Of a stretch of DNA of 64,000 nucleotides, positions 19,922 through 28,001 are shown piece after piece. Position numbers and translations under genes: made by a program. Location of the stretch: assembly GCA_964384825.1 (NCBI GenBank), contig CAYLMM010000005.1:22456-86455 (forward strand), written 5' to 3'. This stretch comes from CAYLMM01 sp964384825. GTDB lineage: Bacteria; Krumholzibacteriota; Krumholzibacteriia; LZORAL124-64-63. Each line of letters opens with the position of its first letter. Position 1 is the first letter of the stretch. The notes under the pieces were generated by a model. The model was not told where the DNA came from and made no database searches. It saw only the letters and a list, made by a program, of their open reading frames with translations.

Positions 19922-20192
19922 GTAATCGAACCAGGAAGGGACCAGTTGCAGGGAACTTCTGGTTCTGGACAGGTTGCTGGGAATTTCGGGAATCCAGGAG
20001 GTGAATCGGGTTCGTTCTCCATGTGCTGACCGGCTGAGTGGAGATGTTTCATCGAGTAGTATCCGCAGCGCGGTGGTCGAGAGGTGGGGTCCCGGTCATC
20101 GATGACAGTGGATGTGGAAACAATGAATCCGATTCGCGTTCTCCCTCTTAGAGGGTCCTGAAATTCCCAGCCCCGACACACCGAGATCTTCT

Positions 20193-20264
20193 GGAAAGAG
20201 CCTTTCCGTTCTTGAAATGGCGAGATTCAAGAACGGTCCAGCCATTGCGGGGCGGGCTCTTTCC
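20193..20264 (+). ncRNA. long two-tier hairpin, possible 3' end of a sigma-54-dependent small RNA
   Basis: The outer arms GGAAAGAGCC (20193-20202) and GGCTCTTTCC (20255-20264) are perfectly complementary over ten bases. Inside them CCGTTCTTGAA (20206-20216) and TTCAAGAACGG (20226-20236) form a perfect eleven-base stem with a nine-base loop. A pyrimidine-rich tract TTCTTTTCCCC follows. If transcription starts near 19932, the RNA would be about 340 bases. The boundaries given are the hairpin only. I cannot assign it to a known RNA family. Confidence 0.45.
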
Positions 20265-20377
20265 TTCTTTTCCCCCTGGAATTTCCTCTTCGTTTTTCAG
20301 CGTCCCCTTCTGGGGAACGGGTTGCCCAATGGGGGACACAATCCGCTTTGCGGGAGACGTGTCAGGTGGGCTCCGTG

Positions 20378-20406
20378 TTGCGACCCATCCAACCCTGGTG
20401 TATTAT
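20378..20406 (+). promoter_or_regulatory. sigma-70-type promoter for the fibronectin-like lipoprotein
   Basis: TTGCGA (20378-20383) and TATTAT (20401-20406) are 17 bases apart. The transcript would start near 20413 and carry a leader of about 130 bases. Confidence 0.6.
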
Positions 20407-20545
20407 TAATGCATTGAAAAATAATCTCTTACAGCTCAGTCTGGCTGGATTCCCCTGCGCGGCGTACTCTCGGGGATGAACGGCACGGACCATGCGTAAT
20501 GGTAATCGGGCAAACAAGAGCACGCTTCAGACAGGAGTTTCTGGC

Positions 20546-21547
20546 ATGAAGAACACACGCGGACACGATTGTCACGAAGTGGTGCCGCGGACGCACGCGG
20601 GATCCGGAATCCTGCATCACCCCTCGATTCCGGGTCCCCGCGCCGTCTGGCTGTTGCTCGGTCTGCTGGTTCTGGTCGCTCCGCTGCTTCTGGTGGGCGG
20701 GTGCGACGATGACGAAGTCGTCGCCGTCCCTGTCGATCAGACTCCGCCGCCGGTGCCCACGGGCATCTTCTCGGTGACCGGAGACGGCTTTGTGACCGTC
20801 TACTGGAACGATATCTACGACGAGGATCTGGCCGGCTACGACGTCTACCGCTACCAGGGCGACGACCCGGTCGGCGGAGCCTACAACTACATCGGTTCGG
20901 TAGCCTGGGACGAGAATTTCGATTCCGAATCCCTGCTGCACTGGTTCGACGACCTGAACGTCGTGAATGGGGAGACCTACTATTACGCCGTGCTGGCCTA
21001 TGATTATGCAGGCAACGAGAGCTATCTCAGTTTCGAGACCATCGTCGATACCCCGCGGCCGGCAGGCTACGATCTGGTCGTATTCGACCGCGCCGCTTCG
21101 CCGATCCGGTCGGGTGTCGATTTCTACGATTTCGATATGATGATCGGCGCCGAAGCTGTTCCCTACGACGCCGTGGACGCCGATGTCTATGTGACCTTCA
21201 GCGATGGCGTGCCTTTCGTGGAAGCGGCCCGGGAAGGGATCCTGCTGCAGGATTACGGCACCGTGCTGCTGGACTGGGCGGACTACGCGCCCGCGGACGG
21301 GTATTCCGCCACGGGCCGGCTTGAACTGATCACCGGGCACGCCTACATCGTGCGGATCGTCGAGGAATACGAGATCGGCGGGACGCCGATCCAGGAATTG
21401 CATTACGCCAAATTCGGCGTCACCGCCATCGGTGCGGACGCCGTGACGATCGACTGGGCCTACCAGGTCGATCGTGAAAATCCGGAGCTGGGCGCGCCCG
21501 ACGGGCCGCCCGCGGCCGGAGGCGGAGCCGCCGTCGTGCGGTTCTGA
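20546..21547 (+). CDS. lipoprotein with fibronectin type III-like domain
   Basis: This 333-residue protein has an unusually long polar N-terminus of about 33 residues before a hydrophobic stretch and the lipobox LVGGC, with acylated Cys53. Three Asp residues follow the cysteine; Asp at +2 is an inner-membrane retention signal in E. coli, though the rule may not hold here. Residues of about 65-150 look like a fibronectin type III module (PPPVPTGIFSVTGDGFVTVY, LAGYDVYRY, YYYAVLAYDYAGNES). The rest, to the Gly/Ala-rich tail, I do not recognise. The ATG at 20546 was chosen for CAGGAG nine bases upstream. It is followed after 41 bp by the DUF4384-type gene, probably in one operon. Confidence 0.72.
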   Translation: MKNTRGHDCHEVVPRTHAGSGILHHPSIPGPRAVWLLLGLLVLVAPLLLVGGCDDDEVVAVPVDQTPPPVPTGIFSVTGDGFVTVYWNDIYDEDLAGYDVYRYQGDDPVGGAYNYIGSVAWDENFDSESLLHWFDDLNVVNGETYYYAVLAYDYAGNESYLSFETIVDTPRPAGYDLVVFDRAASPIRSGVDFYDFDMMIGAEAVPYDAVDADVYVTFSDGVPFVEAAREGILLQDYGTVLLDWADYAPADGYSATGRLELITGHAYIVRIVEEYEIGGTPIQELHYAKFGVTAIGADAVTIDWAYQVDRENPELGAPDGPPAAGGGAAVVRF

Positions 21548-21554
21548 TAAAACC

Positions 21555-21571
21555 GGACGGATTATCCGTCC
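21555..21571. repeat. short palindrome between the two envelope genes
   Basis: GGACGGAT and ATCCGTCC are perfect inverted repeats around a single T. In RNA this gives a six-base stem with a five-base loop, just before the ribosome site of the next gene. It could tune translation of that gene or be a processing signal. Confidence 0.4.
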
Positions 21572-21588
21572 ATGCCGGGAGGATGACC

Positions 21589-23346
21589 ATGGGACGCAAG
21601 GAGAAACGATACGATCGCTGCGAGCGGCGGAACTGCCGGGTTCTGCGGGCGGTGGTCCGTTCCGCCCTGCTCCTGTCGGCGATGGCCTTGCTGCTGACCG
21701 TGCCCGGAGCCGGCCTCGCCGCCGAGCGGGAGCAGTGGACGGATTACGACGCCCAGCCGTTGCGCGTGAACATCTGGCACGACCGCGACGAGGGCGACGT
21801 CTATCGGCGCGGCGAATCGGTTCGGGTCCACTTCGAGACCAAGCAGGACGCCTACGCGGTCGTCTATCGCATCGACGCCTCCGGCGAGGTGACGGTTCTC
21901 TGGCCGCGCAGCCGCATGGATGACGGATTCGTGTTCGGCGGGCACGTGTACAACCTGCCGTCGCCGGGCGCGCCGCGCATCAAGGTCGGGGCGGAGGACG
22001 GCATCGAATACATCGAGGCCGTGGTCTCGCTCTATCCCTTCGATCTGCGCGGTCTGGATCTCGATTTCCATCATGAGCGCGAGGATGTTTCCCGGGCGTT
22101 CTTCGTTGCGGGAGATCCCTTCCTGGCCATGAACGAGATCAACCACGAGATCACCGGGCTCGAGGATCCCGCGGACTTCGTGGTCACCAACTACACCAAC
22201 TACTACGTCGGGCGCGAGGTGGCGCATCCGCGTTACATGTGCAGCCAGTGCCACGATGACGACGTGCGGTACGAACCCTACCGCGACACCTGCTCCATCG
22301 AGATCCACTACGATTACGGCTGGTACAACGACTGGTACGGCCGCTACGGGTACTATCCGGTCTATTACTATCCGGCCTACTACTACGTCGATCCCTGGAC
22401 ATGGAGCCCGTGGGTGAACTACTGGTACCGTCCGTGGTACCGCTGGCCCGGCGGTTTCGCCTACAGCTGGGGCTGGGATTGCTACGTCTGGAACTACTCG
22501 CCCTACTGGCGGGGGGATTCCTGGGTTCGCTACAAGGCGGGCAACCGTCGCTACCGGCCTCTGGACAAGGGCGTCCGCTACAAGAGCCTGGCCGACGGCA
22601 CTCCCTTCAATAATCCGAAAGGATTGGTCAAGACGGGTCGTCCGACGGCCGACATGGAATCGACGCTGCGGACCAAGACGATCGTCGCGCGTCCCGGGTC
22701 GAAGCCGGGCGGGGACGTGGCCAAGTCTCCGACCGCGGACAGGAAGATCTACAAGAACGTGGCCGCGCGCGATCGCGCGCCCGCCGTCATCGACAGGAGC
22801 GCCGCGCAGAAGTCCAAGGCCGGGCTGCGGATTCCCGGCGGTAGCCGCAGCAGCACCATCTCCACCGGCAAGGGCGCCCGGACGTTGTCCGGGAGCCGCG
22901 CGACCTCGTCGAGCCGGGTGAAATCGGTACCGCAGAGCGGGGCGTCCGGGAGTTCCGGGGACAAGGTCCTGAAATCCCGTTCCGGCGGGGCCGCGAAGTC
23001 CAGCGGGACGGTGCGCAAATCGGTCGTGCCGCTGGAGAAGGGCTCGCGCGTCTGGAAGGGGCGCGGGGATACCGCCAAGTCTTCCGGCAAGGCGCAGGAT
23101 TCCGCGGTCAGGAACCGGAACACCTCGGGCAAGTCGGGAACCGGCGGATCGTCCATCAGGGAATCCGGATCGAACCCGCAGCGCGAGCCGCGCAAGTCGC
23201 CCACGGTGAAGCCGGTGCCGCGCGGGGGATCTTCGCCGGTCAAGCGGCCCGCGCCGGTCAAGAGGTCGTCGCCGCGCAGCGGCAACCAGTCGAACGGCAA
23301 GTCCGGCGGCTCGACGACCAAGAACACCGGCGGCGGCCGGCGATGA
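21589..23346 (+). CDS. exported DUF4384-type protein with Tyr/Trp-rich segment and basic tail
   Basis: The 585-residue protein begins with a basic region and a signal peptide (cleavage near GLAAE, about residue 45). Residues of about 55-200 resemble the DUF4384 domain (LRVNIWHDRDEGDVYRRGES, VYRIDASGEVTVLWPR), found in surface or signalling proteins of no fixed function. A CXXCH motif follows (C218-S-Q-C221-H222). About 80 residues are then extremely rich in Tyr and Trp (WYGRYGYYPVYYYPAYYYV). The C-terminal 280 residues are low-complexity Ser/Lys/Gly/Arg and strongly basic, as if made to bind an acidic polymer. I prefer the ATG at 21589, six bases after GGGAGG, over the ATG at 21583, which touches it. 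The function is unknown. Confidence 0.72.
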   Translation: MGRKEKRYDRCERRNCRVLRAVVRSALLLSAMALLLTVPGAGLAAEREQWTDYDAQPLRVNIWHDRDEGDVYRRGESVRVHFETKQDAYAVVYRIDASGEVTVLWPRSRMDDGFVFGGHVYNLPSPGAPRIKVGAEDGIEYIEAVVSLYPFDLRGLDLDFHHEREDVSRAFFVAGDPFLAMNEINHEITGLEDPADFVVTNYTNYYVGREVAHPRYMCSQCHDDDVRYEPYRDTCSIEIHYDYGWYNDWYGRYGYYPVYYYPAYYYVDPWTWSPWVNYWYRPWYRWPGGFAYSWGWDCYVWNYSPYWRGDSWVRYKAGNRRYRPLDKGVRYKSLADGTPFNNPKGLVKTGRPTADMESTLRTKTIVARPGSKPGGDVAKSPTADRKIYKNVAARDRAPAVIDRSAAQKSKAGLRIPGGSRSSTISTGKGARTLSGSRATSSSRVKSVPQSGASGSSGDKVLKSRSGGAAKSSGTVRKSVVPLEKGSRVWKGRGDTAKSSGKAQDSAVRNRNTSGKSGTGGSSIRESGSNPQREPRKSPTVKPVPRGGSSPVKRPAPVKRSSPRSGNQSNGKSGGSTTKNTGGGRR

Positions 23347-23655
23347 GACCGGTTGTTGTTGCCGGTTGCCGATCGGCATGATCTTATTCATCTGGCGGGA
23401 CGGGAACGCGCCCGGATCCTTGAAGAGGTTGGCACCCGAGAGGGAACGGAACGGCGCCCGACCCGCCAGGAGTTTTCCAGTGGAACGCGGTGGGGCTGGA
23501 GCAGAAGGATTGCCGATCAGGGGCGGCAATGACGATGCTTCGGTCCCACCGGTGTTTATGGGCGCCTGATAAATTGACGCCTGCATGGACGCTCTCTATA
23601 ATGCGCTGCGTTCCCCATCATCAGCATCCGGATTTCCGGGAAAGGCCCGCACTCA
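23347..23655. other. 309-bp intergenic region with inverted repeats and a promoter
   Basis: No convincing gene lies here. CTGGCGGG (23392-23399) can pair with CCCGCCAG (23462-23469). ATTGCCG (23509-23515) pairs with CGGCAAT (23524-23530). TTGCCGATC occurs twice (near 23366 and at 23510). The promoter for the next gene follows at its 3' end. A 67-codon frame at 23366-23569 lacks a ribosome site. Confidence 0.55.
23574..23602 (+). promoter_or_regulatory. strong sigma-70-type promoter for the M6-like gene
   Basis: TTGACG (23574-23579), 17 bases, then a perfect TATAAT (23597-23602). The transcript would begin near 23609, about 47 bases before the ATG at 23656. This is the best -10/-35 pair in the window. 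Confidence 0.75.
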
Positions 23656-26600
23656 ATGCGCATTAAGATATTCCGAGCCTTGTCTTTGATCGCCGCTTCC
23701 CTCGCCTGTCTGGGGGCCGTGGATGCTCTCGCCGATACGGCGGCGCATCCCTTGGCCGCGGCGTCCGACAGGGGCTTCCAGCGGCAACTGTACCGATCGG
23801 CCGAGCGTCTCGGTCTGGACGGGGATCCGTCCCTGCAGGCCGCGCGGCTCGATGGCCGCGGCGCTCCCGACAGCCTGAACGCCGTCGTGCTGCTCTGCGT
23901 GTTCGCCGACAGCCTGTTCTACAGCCAGGACGGTCCCGCCGATCAGCGTCAGATCTCGCTTCCCTTCGCTCCCTACGCCGCCCACGATTCGACCTTTTTC
24001 GATCACCAGATGCGGGATGTGGCCGCCTATTTCGACGCGGTCAGCGGCGGGAAGTTTACCTTTGCGTTCACGATCCATCCCGAATTCGTCGAACTGCCGC
24101 GGGGGATGGGGTGGTACGGCGACAACGAGGAGCATGGCGAGTACCGGGCGGGGCTGGTCGAGGACTCGATTCTCGGAGCCGACGCCGATGTCGATTTCTC
24201 GCTCTACGACACGGTCGTGCTGATCCACGCCGGAGCGGGCGAAGAGACCGACATCCTGGGGAACTCGCCGGAGCAGATCTACAGCGGGTACATGGGGCCG
24301 GACGACTTCGTGGCGGCGGTCGCCGATACGCTGCTCGAAGTACCCTACATAGAGACCGACGACGTGATGCCGGGCGGCGAACCCGCGCGGGTGCGGCACG
24401 TGCTCGTGCTGCCGGAGAACGAATTCCAGGATTCCTACATGGGGTACGGCGGGTTCTACGGATCCCTGGGGGTCTACTGCTTCGAGGTCGGGTTGCGGCT
24501 GGGCATGCTGTCGCTGAGCGACGCGACGCCGGCGGGCGTTCCCGACAGCCAAGGGATCGGCAACTTCGGCCTTATGGGTTACGGATTGTTCGTCGGGGCC
24601 GGCTACATCCCGTCGCATCCCTGCGCCTTCAACAAGGTTCTGATGGGCTGGCTGGATCCGGTGGCCGTGGATCCGGCTGCGGGCGGGTTCTGGAACCTGC
24701 CGCCGGTCGAGGGGGAGAGCGGGACCTGCGCCCGGGTCGACATTTCGGACCGGGAATACTGGTTGCTGGAGTACCGGCTGCAGGATCCGGACGGCAACGG
24801 GATCTTCTCGCTGCCGGGCGATCTGAACGGGAACAACATCCCCGATTTCTACGACGATGACGGTCCGGACGGGTGGCCGGTCGGATACTTCGATCCCGCC
24901 GTCGACCGGCGCGAATGGCTGGACGGTTCGGAATTCGATTTCTACATGAGCGAGAATTCGGCCCGGGCGCAAGGTGTCAAGGGCGCCGGGAGCGGGCTCT
25001 ATATCTGGCATGTCGACGAGGGCGTGATCCGCGACGCATTCGCCGGCGGGGAACGCGTCTTCAATTCGAACGCCGAACGCAAGGCTGTCGATCTGGAAGA
25101 GGCCGACGGCATCCAGGACCTGGACACCCGCGTGGGGACGCCGTTTCTGCTCGGCGGCGACGACGACGCTTTCCGGGGCGAGGGCGCCGTCAGGTTCGGA
25201 CCCGATACCAGGCCCTCGACCGCGACTGCCGGGGGGGCGTTCACCGGACTGGTCCTGGACTCGATCTCCCCGGTCGTGGCGGATTCCTCCCATGTGCCCG
25301 CCGGCGAAACGGCTCCGGTGATCCTCTATGCGCCGAGCATGAGTTTCCGCTGCAGCGTGGAATCCGTCGGCATCGGAGACGCCGATCTGATTGCAGCGGT
25401 CGATCTGCCGGGCGTGGACCTGACCGGGATGCATCCCCTGGCGGCGGACCTGGACGTGCCGGCAGACGGCACCCGCGAGATCGTGCTGGCGGGTTCCGGG
25501 GGGCGCGTTTTCGCTTTCCGCGCCGACCTGTCCTCTCTGGCCGCCGCCCCCGCCGAGCGGGGCCTGCTGGCCCTGGGCACCGACGCGGACGGCGAACCGG
25601 CGGAATGGATCGGCCCGCCGGCTGTCGGGGACGTGGACCGGGACGGGCGTCCGGAGATCGTGCTGGCCGCGACGACCGGCCTCTACGTGTTCAACGGCGA
25701 GGACGGCTCCGAATACGCGGACATGGACGCGGATACCGACAGCTACGGCTTGATGCTGCCCACCGCGGACATCGTTCAGCCGCTCCTGCTGCTGTCGCGG
25801 ACGGACGTTCCGCAGTTCGCCGACATCGTGCTGGCGATGGAATCCGACAGCGGCGGCGCCTCCCTGATGCGCGTCGATGTCGCCGGGGACGGGGATGTTG
25901 CGATGCCGCTGCCCGAGCCCGCAGGCTCCTTCGCGGCCCCGCCCGTGTTCTGGGGCGGCAGGCTCTGGGCGCTGACCGTCGATGACCCGGGCGGCGCGCT
26001 GCTGCAGACTGCCGACGATGTCGTTGCCCTGCCCGCGGAACCTTCGGGCCTGAGGCCCCTGGCGGTTGGCGACGCCCTGCTGATCCCGCTGATCGAGGGC
26101 GACGCGGTCCTGGCCGTGGACCCCGGCGATCCCCGGATCCGCAGCTGGCAGGGCCCGGCGCTGCTTTCGCCGCCCGTTCCGGGCGTGGCGTTCATCTCCG
26201 AGGGCGCGTTCAACGTCTGCGGCGTGGAAGGATTTCCGCGGACCGGATGGCCGCGGCGACCGATCGATGCCGTCGAGCCGGGGCCGGGCGCCGCCGCGGC
26301 CGGCCCCGCCGTGATCGAGACCGCCGCCGGCGATCCGCTCTATCTCTTCGCGGCCCGGGACGGCCGCCTGATGCTCTACGATTCCCGGGGAGAGGTTCCG
26401 GGAAACCTCTCGACCCTGGCGGGTCCCGGCGACGCGGCCGGGTCGCCGCTGATGATGGATCTCGGGGGGGACGGCGGGATCGATATAGTCGCGGCCGGGT
26501 CGTTCCCCCGGCTGACGGGCATCGATCCGGATTCCGGCGAGCCGGCGACCGAACCGTCCTCGAGCGTCATGCGATGGCGCATCGACGGGTTCGCCGCCGG

Positions 26601-26973
26601 GCGCGAGATCTGGCCGCAGTGGGGAGGCACGCCGCTGCGCTCGGCCGCGGCTCCCGAAGCCGGCGGCGGACCGGGCGAGGGGGACGGGTTGCTGGCGCCG
26701 GGCGGCGGCATCTGCTATCCGAATCCGCTGGGCGCGGGGCCGCTGCACGTGCGCGCCGAGGCCCTCGTCGATTGCGAGATATCGGTGACGTTGTACAACC
26801 TGGAAGGGGAGGTCGTGGCCTCGCCGCCGTCGGTGACGGCGATCGCCGGCGATCCGATAGAAGTGCTGCTGTCCGTGGACGGGGCTGCTTCCGGCGTTTA
26901 TCTTTGCCGGTTGGAAGCCCGCGCCGGGGGCCGTACCGAAAAGAGCATCCGTCCCGTCGCGATCGAGCGTTGA
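23656..26973 (+). CDS. exported M6-like protein lacking the zinc-binding histidines
   Basis: This 1105-residue protein has a signal peptide (ending ALA near residue 26) and an N-terminal region of about 430 residues resembling M6 (immune-inhibitor A type) metallopeptidases. The family landmark GIGNFGLMGYGLFVGAGYIPSH is clear in context. At the place of the HEXXH helix the sequence is F276-E-V-G-L280, so both zinc-binding histidines are absent and peptidase activity is unlikely. The middle section has beta-propeller-like repeats (AVGDVDRDGRPEIVLAATTG, LMMDLGGDGGIDIVAAGS), as in FG-GAP/VCBS proteins. The last 85 residues form a FlgD-like module (ICYPNPLG to GVYLCRLEA), often a C-terminal secretion or anchoring signal in FCB bacteria. 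It is followed after 80 bp by a PorV-like gene. Confidence 0.78.
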   Translation: MRIKIFRALSLIAASLACLGAVDALADTAAHPLAAASDRGFQRQLYRSAERLGLDGDPSLQAARLDGRGAPDSLNAVVLLCVFADSLFYSQDGPADQRQISLPFAPYAAHDSTFFDHQMRDVAAYFDAVSGGKFTFAFTIHPEFVELPRGMGWYGDNEEHGEYRAGLVEDSILGADADVDFSLYDTVVLIHAGAGEETDILGNSPEQIYSGYMGPDDFVAAVADTLLEVPYIETDDVMPGGEPARVRHVLVLPENEFQDSYMGYGGFYGSLGVYCFEVGLRLGMLSLSDATPAGVPDSQGIGNFGLMGYGLFVGAGYIPSHPCAFNKVLMGWLDPVAVDPAAGGFWNLPPVEGESGTCARVDISDREYWLLEYRLQDPDGNGIFSLPGDLNGNNIPDFYDDDGPDGWPVGYFDPAVDRREWLDGSEFDFYMSENSARAQGVKGAGSGLYIWHVDEGVIRDAFAGGERVFNSNAERKAVDLEEADGIQDLDTRVGTPFLLGGDDDAFRGEGAVRFGPDTRPSTATAGGAFTGLVLDSISPVVADSSHVPAGETAPVILYAPSMSFRCSVESVGIGDADLIAAVDLPGVDLTGMHPLAADLDVPADGTREIVLAGSGGRVFAFRADLSSLAAAPAERGLLALGTDADGEPAEWIGPPAVGDVDRDGRPEIVLAATTGLYVFNGEDGSEYADMDADTDSYGLMLPTADIVQPLLLLSRTDVPQFADIVLAMESDSGGASLMRVDVAGDGDVAMPLPEPAGSFAAPPVFWGGRLWALTVDDPGGALLQTADDVVALPAEPSGLRPLAVGDALLIPLIEGDAVLAVDPGDPRIRSWQGPALLSPPVPGVAFISEGAFNVCGVEGFPRTGWPRRPIDAVEPGPGAAAAGPAVIETAAGDPLYLFAARDGRLMLYDSRGEVPGNLSTLAGPGDAAGSPLMMDLGGDGGIDIVAAGSFPRLTGIDPDSGEPATEPSSSVMRWRIDGFAAGREIWPQWGGTPLRSAAAPEAGGGPGEGDGLLAPGGGICYPNPLGAGPLHVRAEALVDCEISVTLYNLEGEVVASPPSVTAIAGDPIEVLLSVDGAASGVYLCRLEARAGGRTEKSIRPVAIER

Positions 26974-27053
26974 GACGCCGCGACGAGGCTGCAGGCCGGA
27001 CGACCTTCTCCCGGATACCGGGCGGCGGCGGCGGCGATGAGACAGGAAGAGAG

Positions 27054-27995
27054 ATGACGTCGAGAAACAGCGCGAGCCTTGCGACGGTCCTGATGGTCCT
27101 TCTGGCGGGGATCCTCGCCGCCGCGGCTCCCGCCGCTGCCGGCGGAGACCCCGGCGACGCCGGATTCCTGTCGCTGCGCTTCCCGGTCGGGGCGCGGGAG
27201 ACCGGAATGGGCGGGGCGGGAGTGGGCGCGGCCACCGGCGCCGCGGCCGTCTACTGGAACCCGGCCCGTCTGGCCTTCGAGCAGAAGGGCACCGATCTGC
27301 TCCTGCAGCATCAGAGGCTCTACGATCTGTTCGACAAGGAAACGGCGATCGTGGCCCACAAGACCGGTTCCGGAGCGCTGGGATTCTTCTTCTCGGGATT
27401 CTATTCCGACGACATCGAACGCTACGGCACCGAGCCGGTGGGCGTGCCCGAGGGATCGTTCAATCCCCAGCAGGTGGCGTTCGGGGTCTCCTATTCGCGG
27501 ATGTTGAGTTCCGATCTGGCTGCGGGCCTGACCGTGAAATACCTGCACGAGGAGATCGACGTCTACGACGGTTCGAGCTTCGCTTTCGACATCTCGGTCG
27601 CGCACAAGGCCGTCGTCGAGGGATTGTGGCTCGGCGCCTCGCTGCAGAACCTGGGTTCGGGGATCAAGCTCAACGAGGTGGAGTACGACCTGCCCGTGAC
27701 CCTGCGGGTCGGCATGGCCTACGATCCCACCCTGCCGTTCTTCGCCGGGAACGTCAGCTTCGCCGCCGACGTCCTGGTGCCCAACGACGGCAACGAGAAG
27801 GCGCATGTCGGCGTCGAGTACCGTCTGATGGACGTCCTGTCGCTGAGGGCGGGGACCAAGATCAACTACGAGTCCCAGGGGCTGACCGCCGGCGCCGGCT
27901 TCCGCCGCGGCCGGGTCGAGGTGGGCTACGCCTACGAAGACATGGAAAACGATCTCGACGATTCTCATCGTTTCGTGGTCGAACTGCATTACTAG
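27054..27995 (+). CDS. PorV/PorQ-family outer-membrane beta-barrel protein
   Basis: This 313-residue protein has a signal peptide (ending AAAGG near 31) and the N-terminal signature LRFPVGARETGMGGAGVGAATGAAAVYWNPA of the PorV/PorQ (UPF0164, FadL-like) family, written here only as a family landmark around residues 40-70. The rest alternates in the manner of a transmembrane barrel and ends in an aromatic-terminated strand (FVVELHY). In Bacteroidetes PorV shuttles or anchors type IX secretion cargo; in other FCB groups the family is common without proven function. It follows a large exported protein with a FlgD-like C-terminus, which fits a role in export or surface attachment. The ATG at 27054 follows ACAGGAAGAG. 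Confidence 0.8.
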   Translation: MTSRNSASLATVLMVLLAGILAAAAPAAAGGDPGDAGFLSLRFPVGARETGMGGAGVGAATGAAAVYWNPARLAFEQKGTDLLLQHQRLYDLFDKETAIVAHKTGSGALGFFFSGFYSDDIERYGTEPVGVPEGSFNPQQVAFGVSYSRMLSSDLAAGLTVKYLHEEIDVYDGSSFAFDISVAHKAVVEGLWLGASLQNLGSGIKLNEVEYDLPVTLRVGMAYDPTLPFFAGNVSFAADVLVPNDGNEKAHVGVEYRLMDVLSLRAGTKINYESQGLTAGAGFRRGRVEVGYAYEDMENDLDDSHRFVVELHY

Positions 27996-28001
27996 CGGGA
28001 A

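Larger units (their letters stand above)
19695..20545. other. 851-bp gene-poor, AT-richer intergenic region with regulatory structure
   Basis: Between the TPR activator and the fibronectin-like lipoprotein there is no convincing gene. The composition is more AT-rich than the neighbours, especially at 19700-19900. In order it holds an operator-like inverted repeat, a sigma-54 promoter match, a direct repeat of GTTGC-N-GGGAA (19945-19955 and 19973-19983), a small hairpin CCCTC-TTA-GAGGG (20143-20155), the long two-tier hairpin, and a sigma-70 promoter for the next gene. Small open frames exist on both strands but lack ribosome sites. Confidence 0.7.

Noticed and set aside
19888..20181. 97-codon open frame on the minus strand, with a 44-residue Pro-rich part from an ATG at 20022
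   Set aside because: It has no ribosome site, starts at GTG in weak context, has third-position base use unlike the genome, and covers the sigma-54 promoter match. It cannot be excluded as a small peptide but is not supported.
20217..20417. 66-codon plus-strand frame starting in the loop of the long hairpin
   Set aside because: No ribosome site; the start lies in a stem-loop and the frame runs through a second structured stretch and a promoter.
23428..23445. TGGCACC... in the 23.4-kb gap considered as a second sigma-54 promoter
   Set aside because: The -12 GC is missing at the required distance.
23366..23569. 67-codon plus-strand frame between two envelope genes
   Set aside because: No ribosome site and it spans inverted repeats; composition is not clearly coding.
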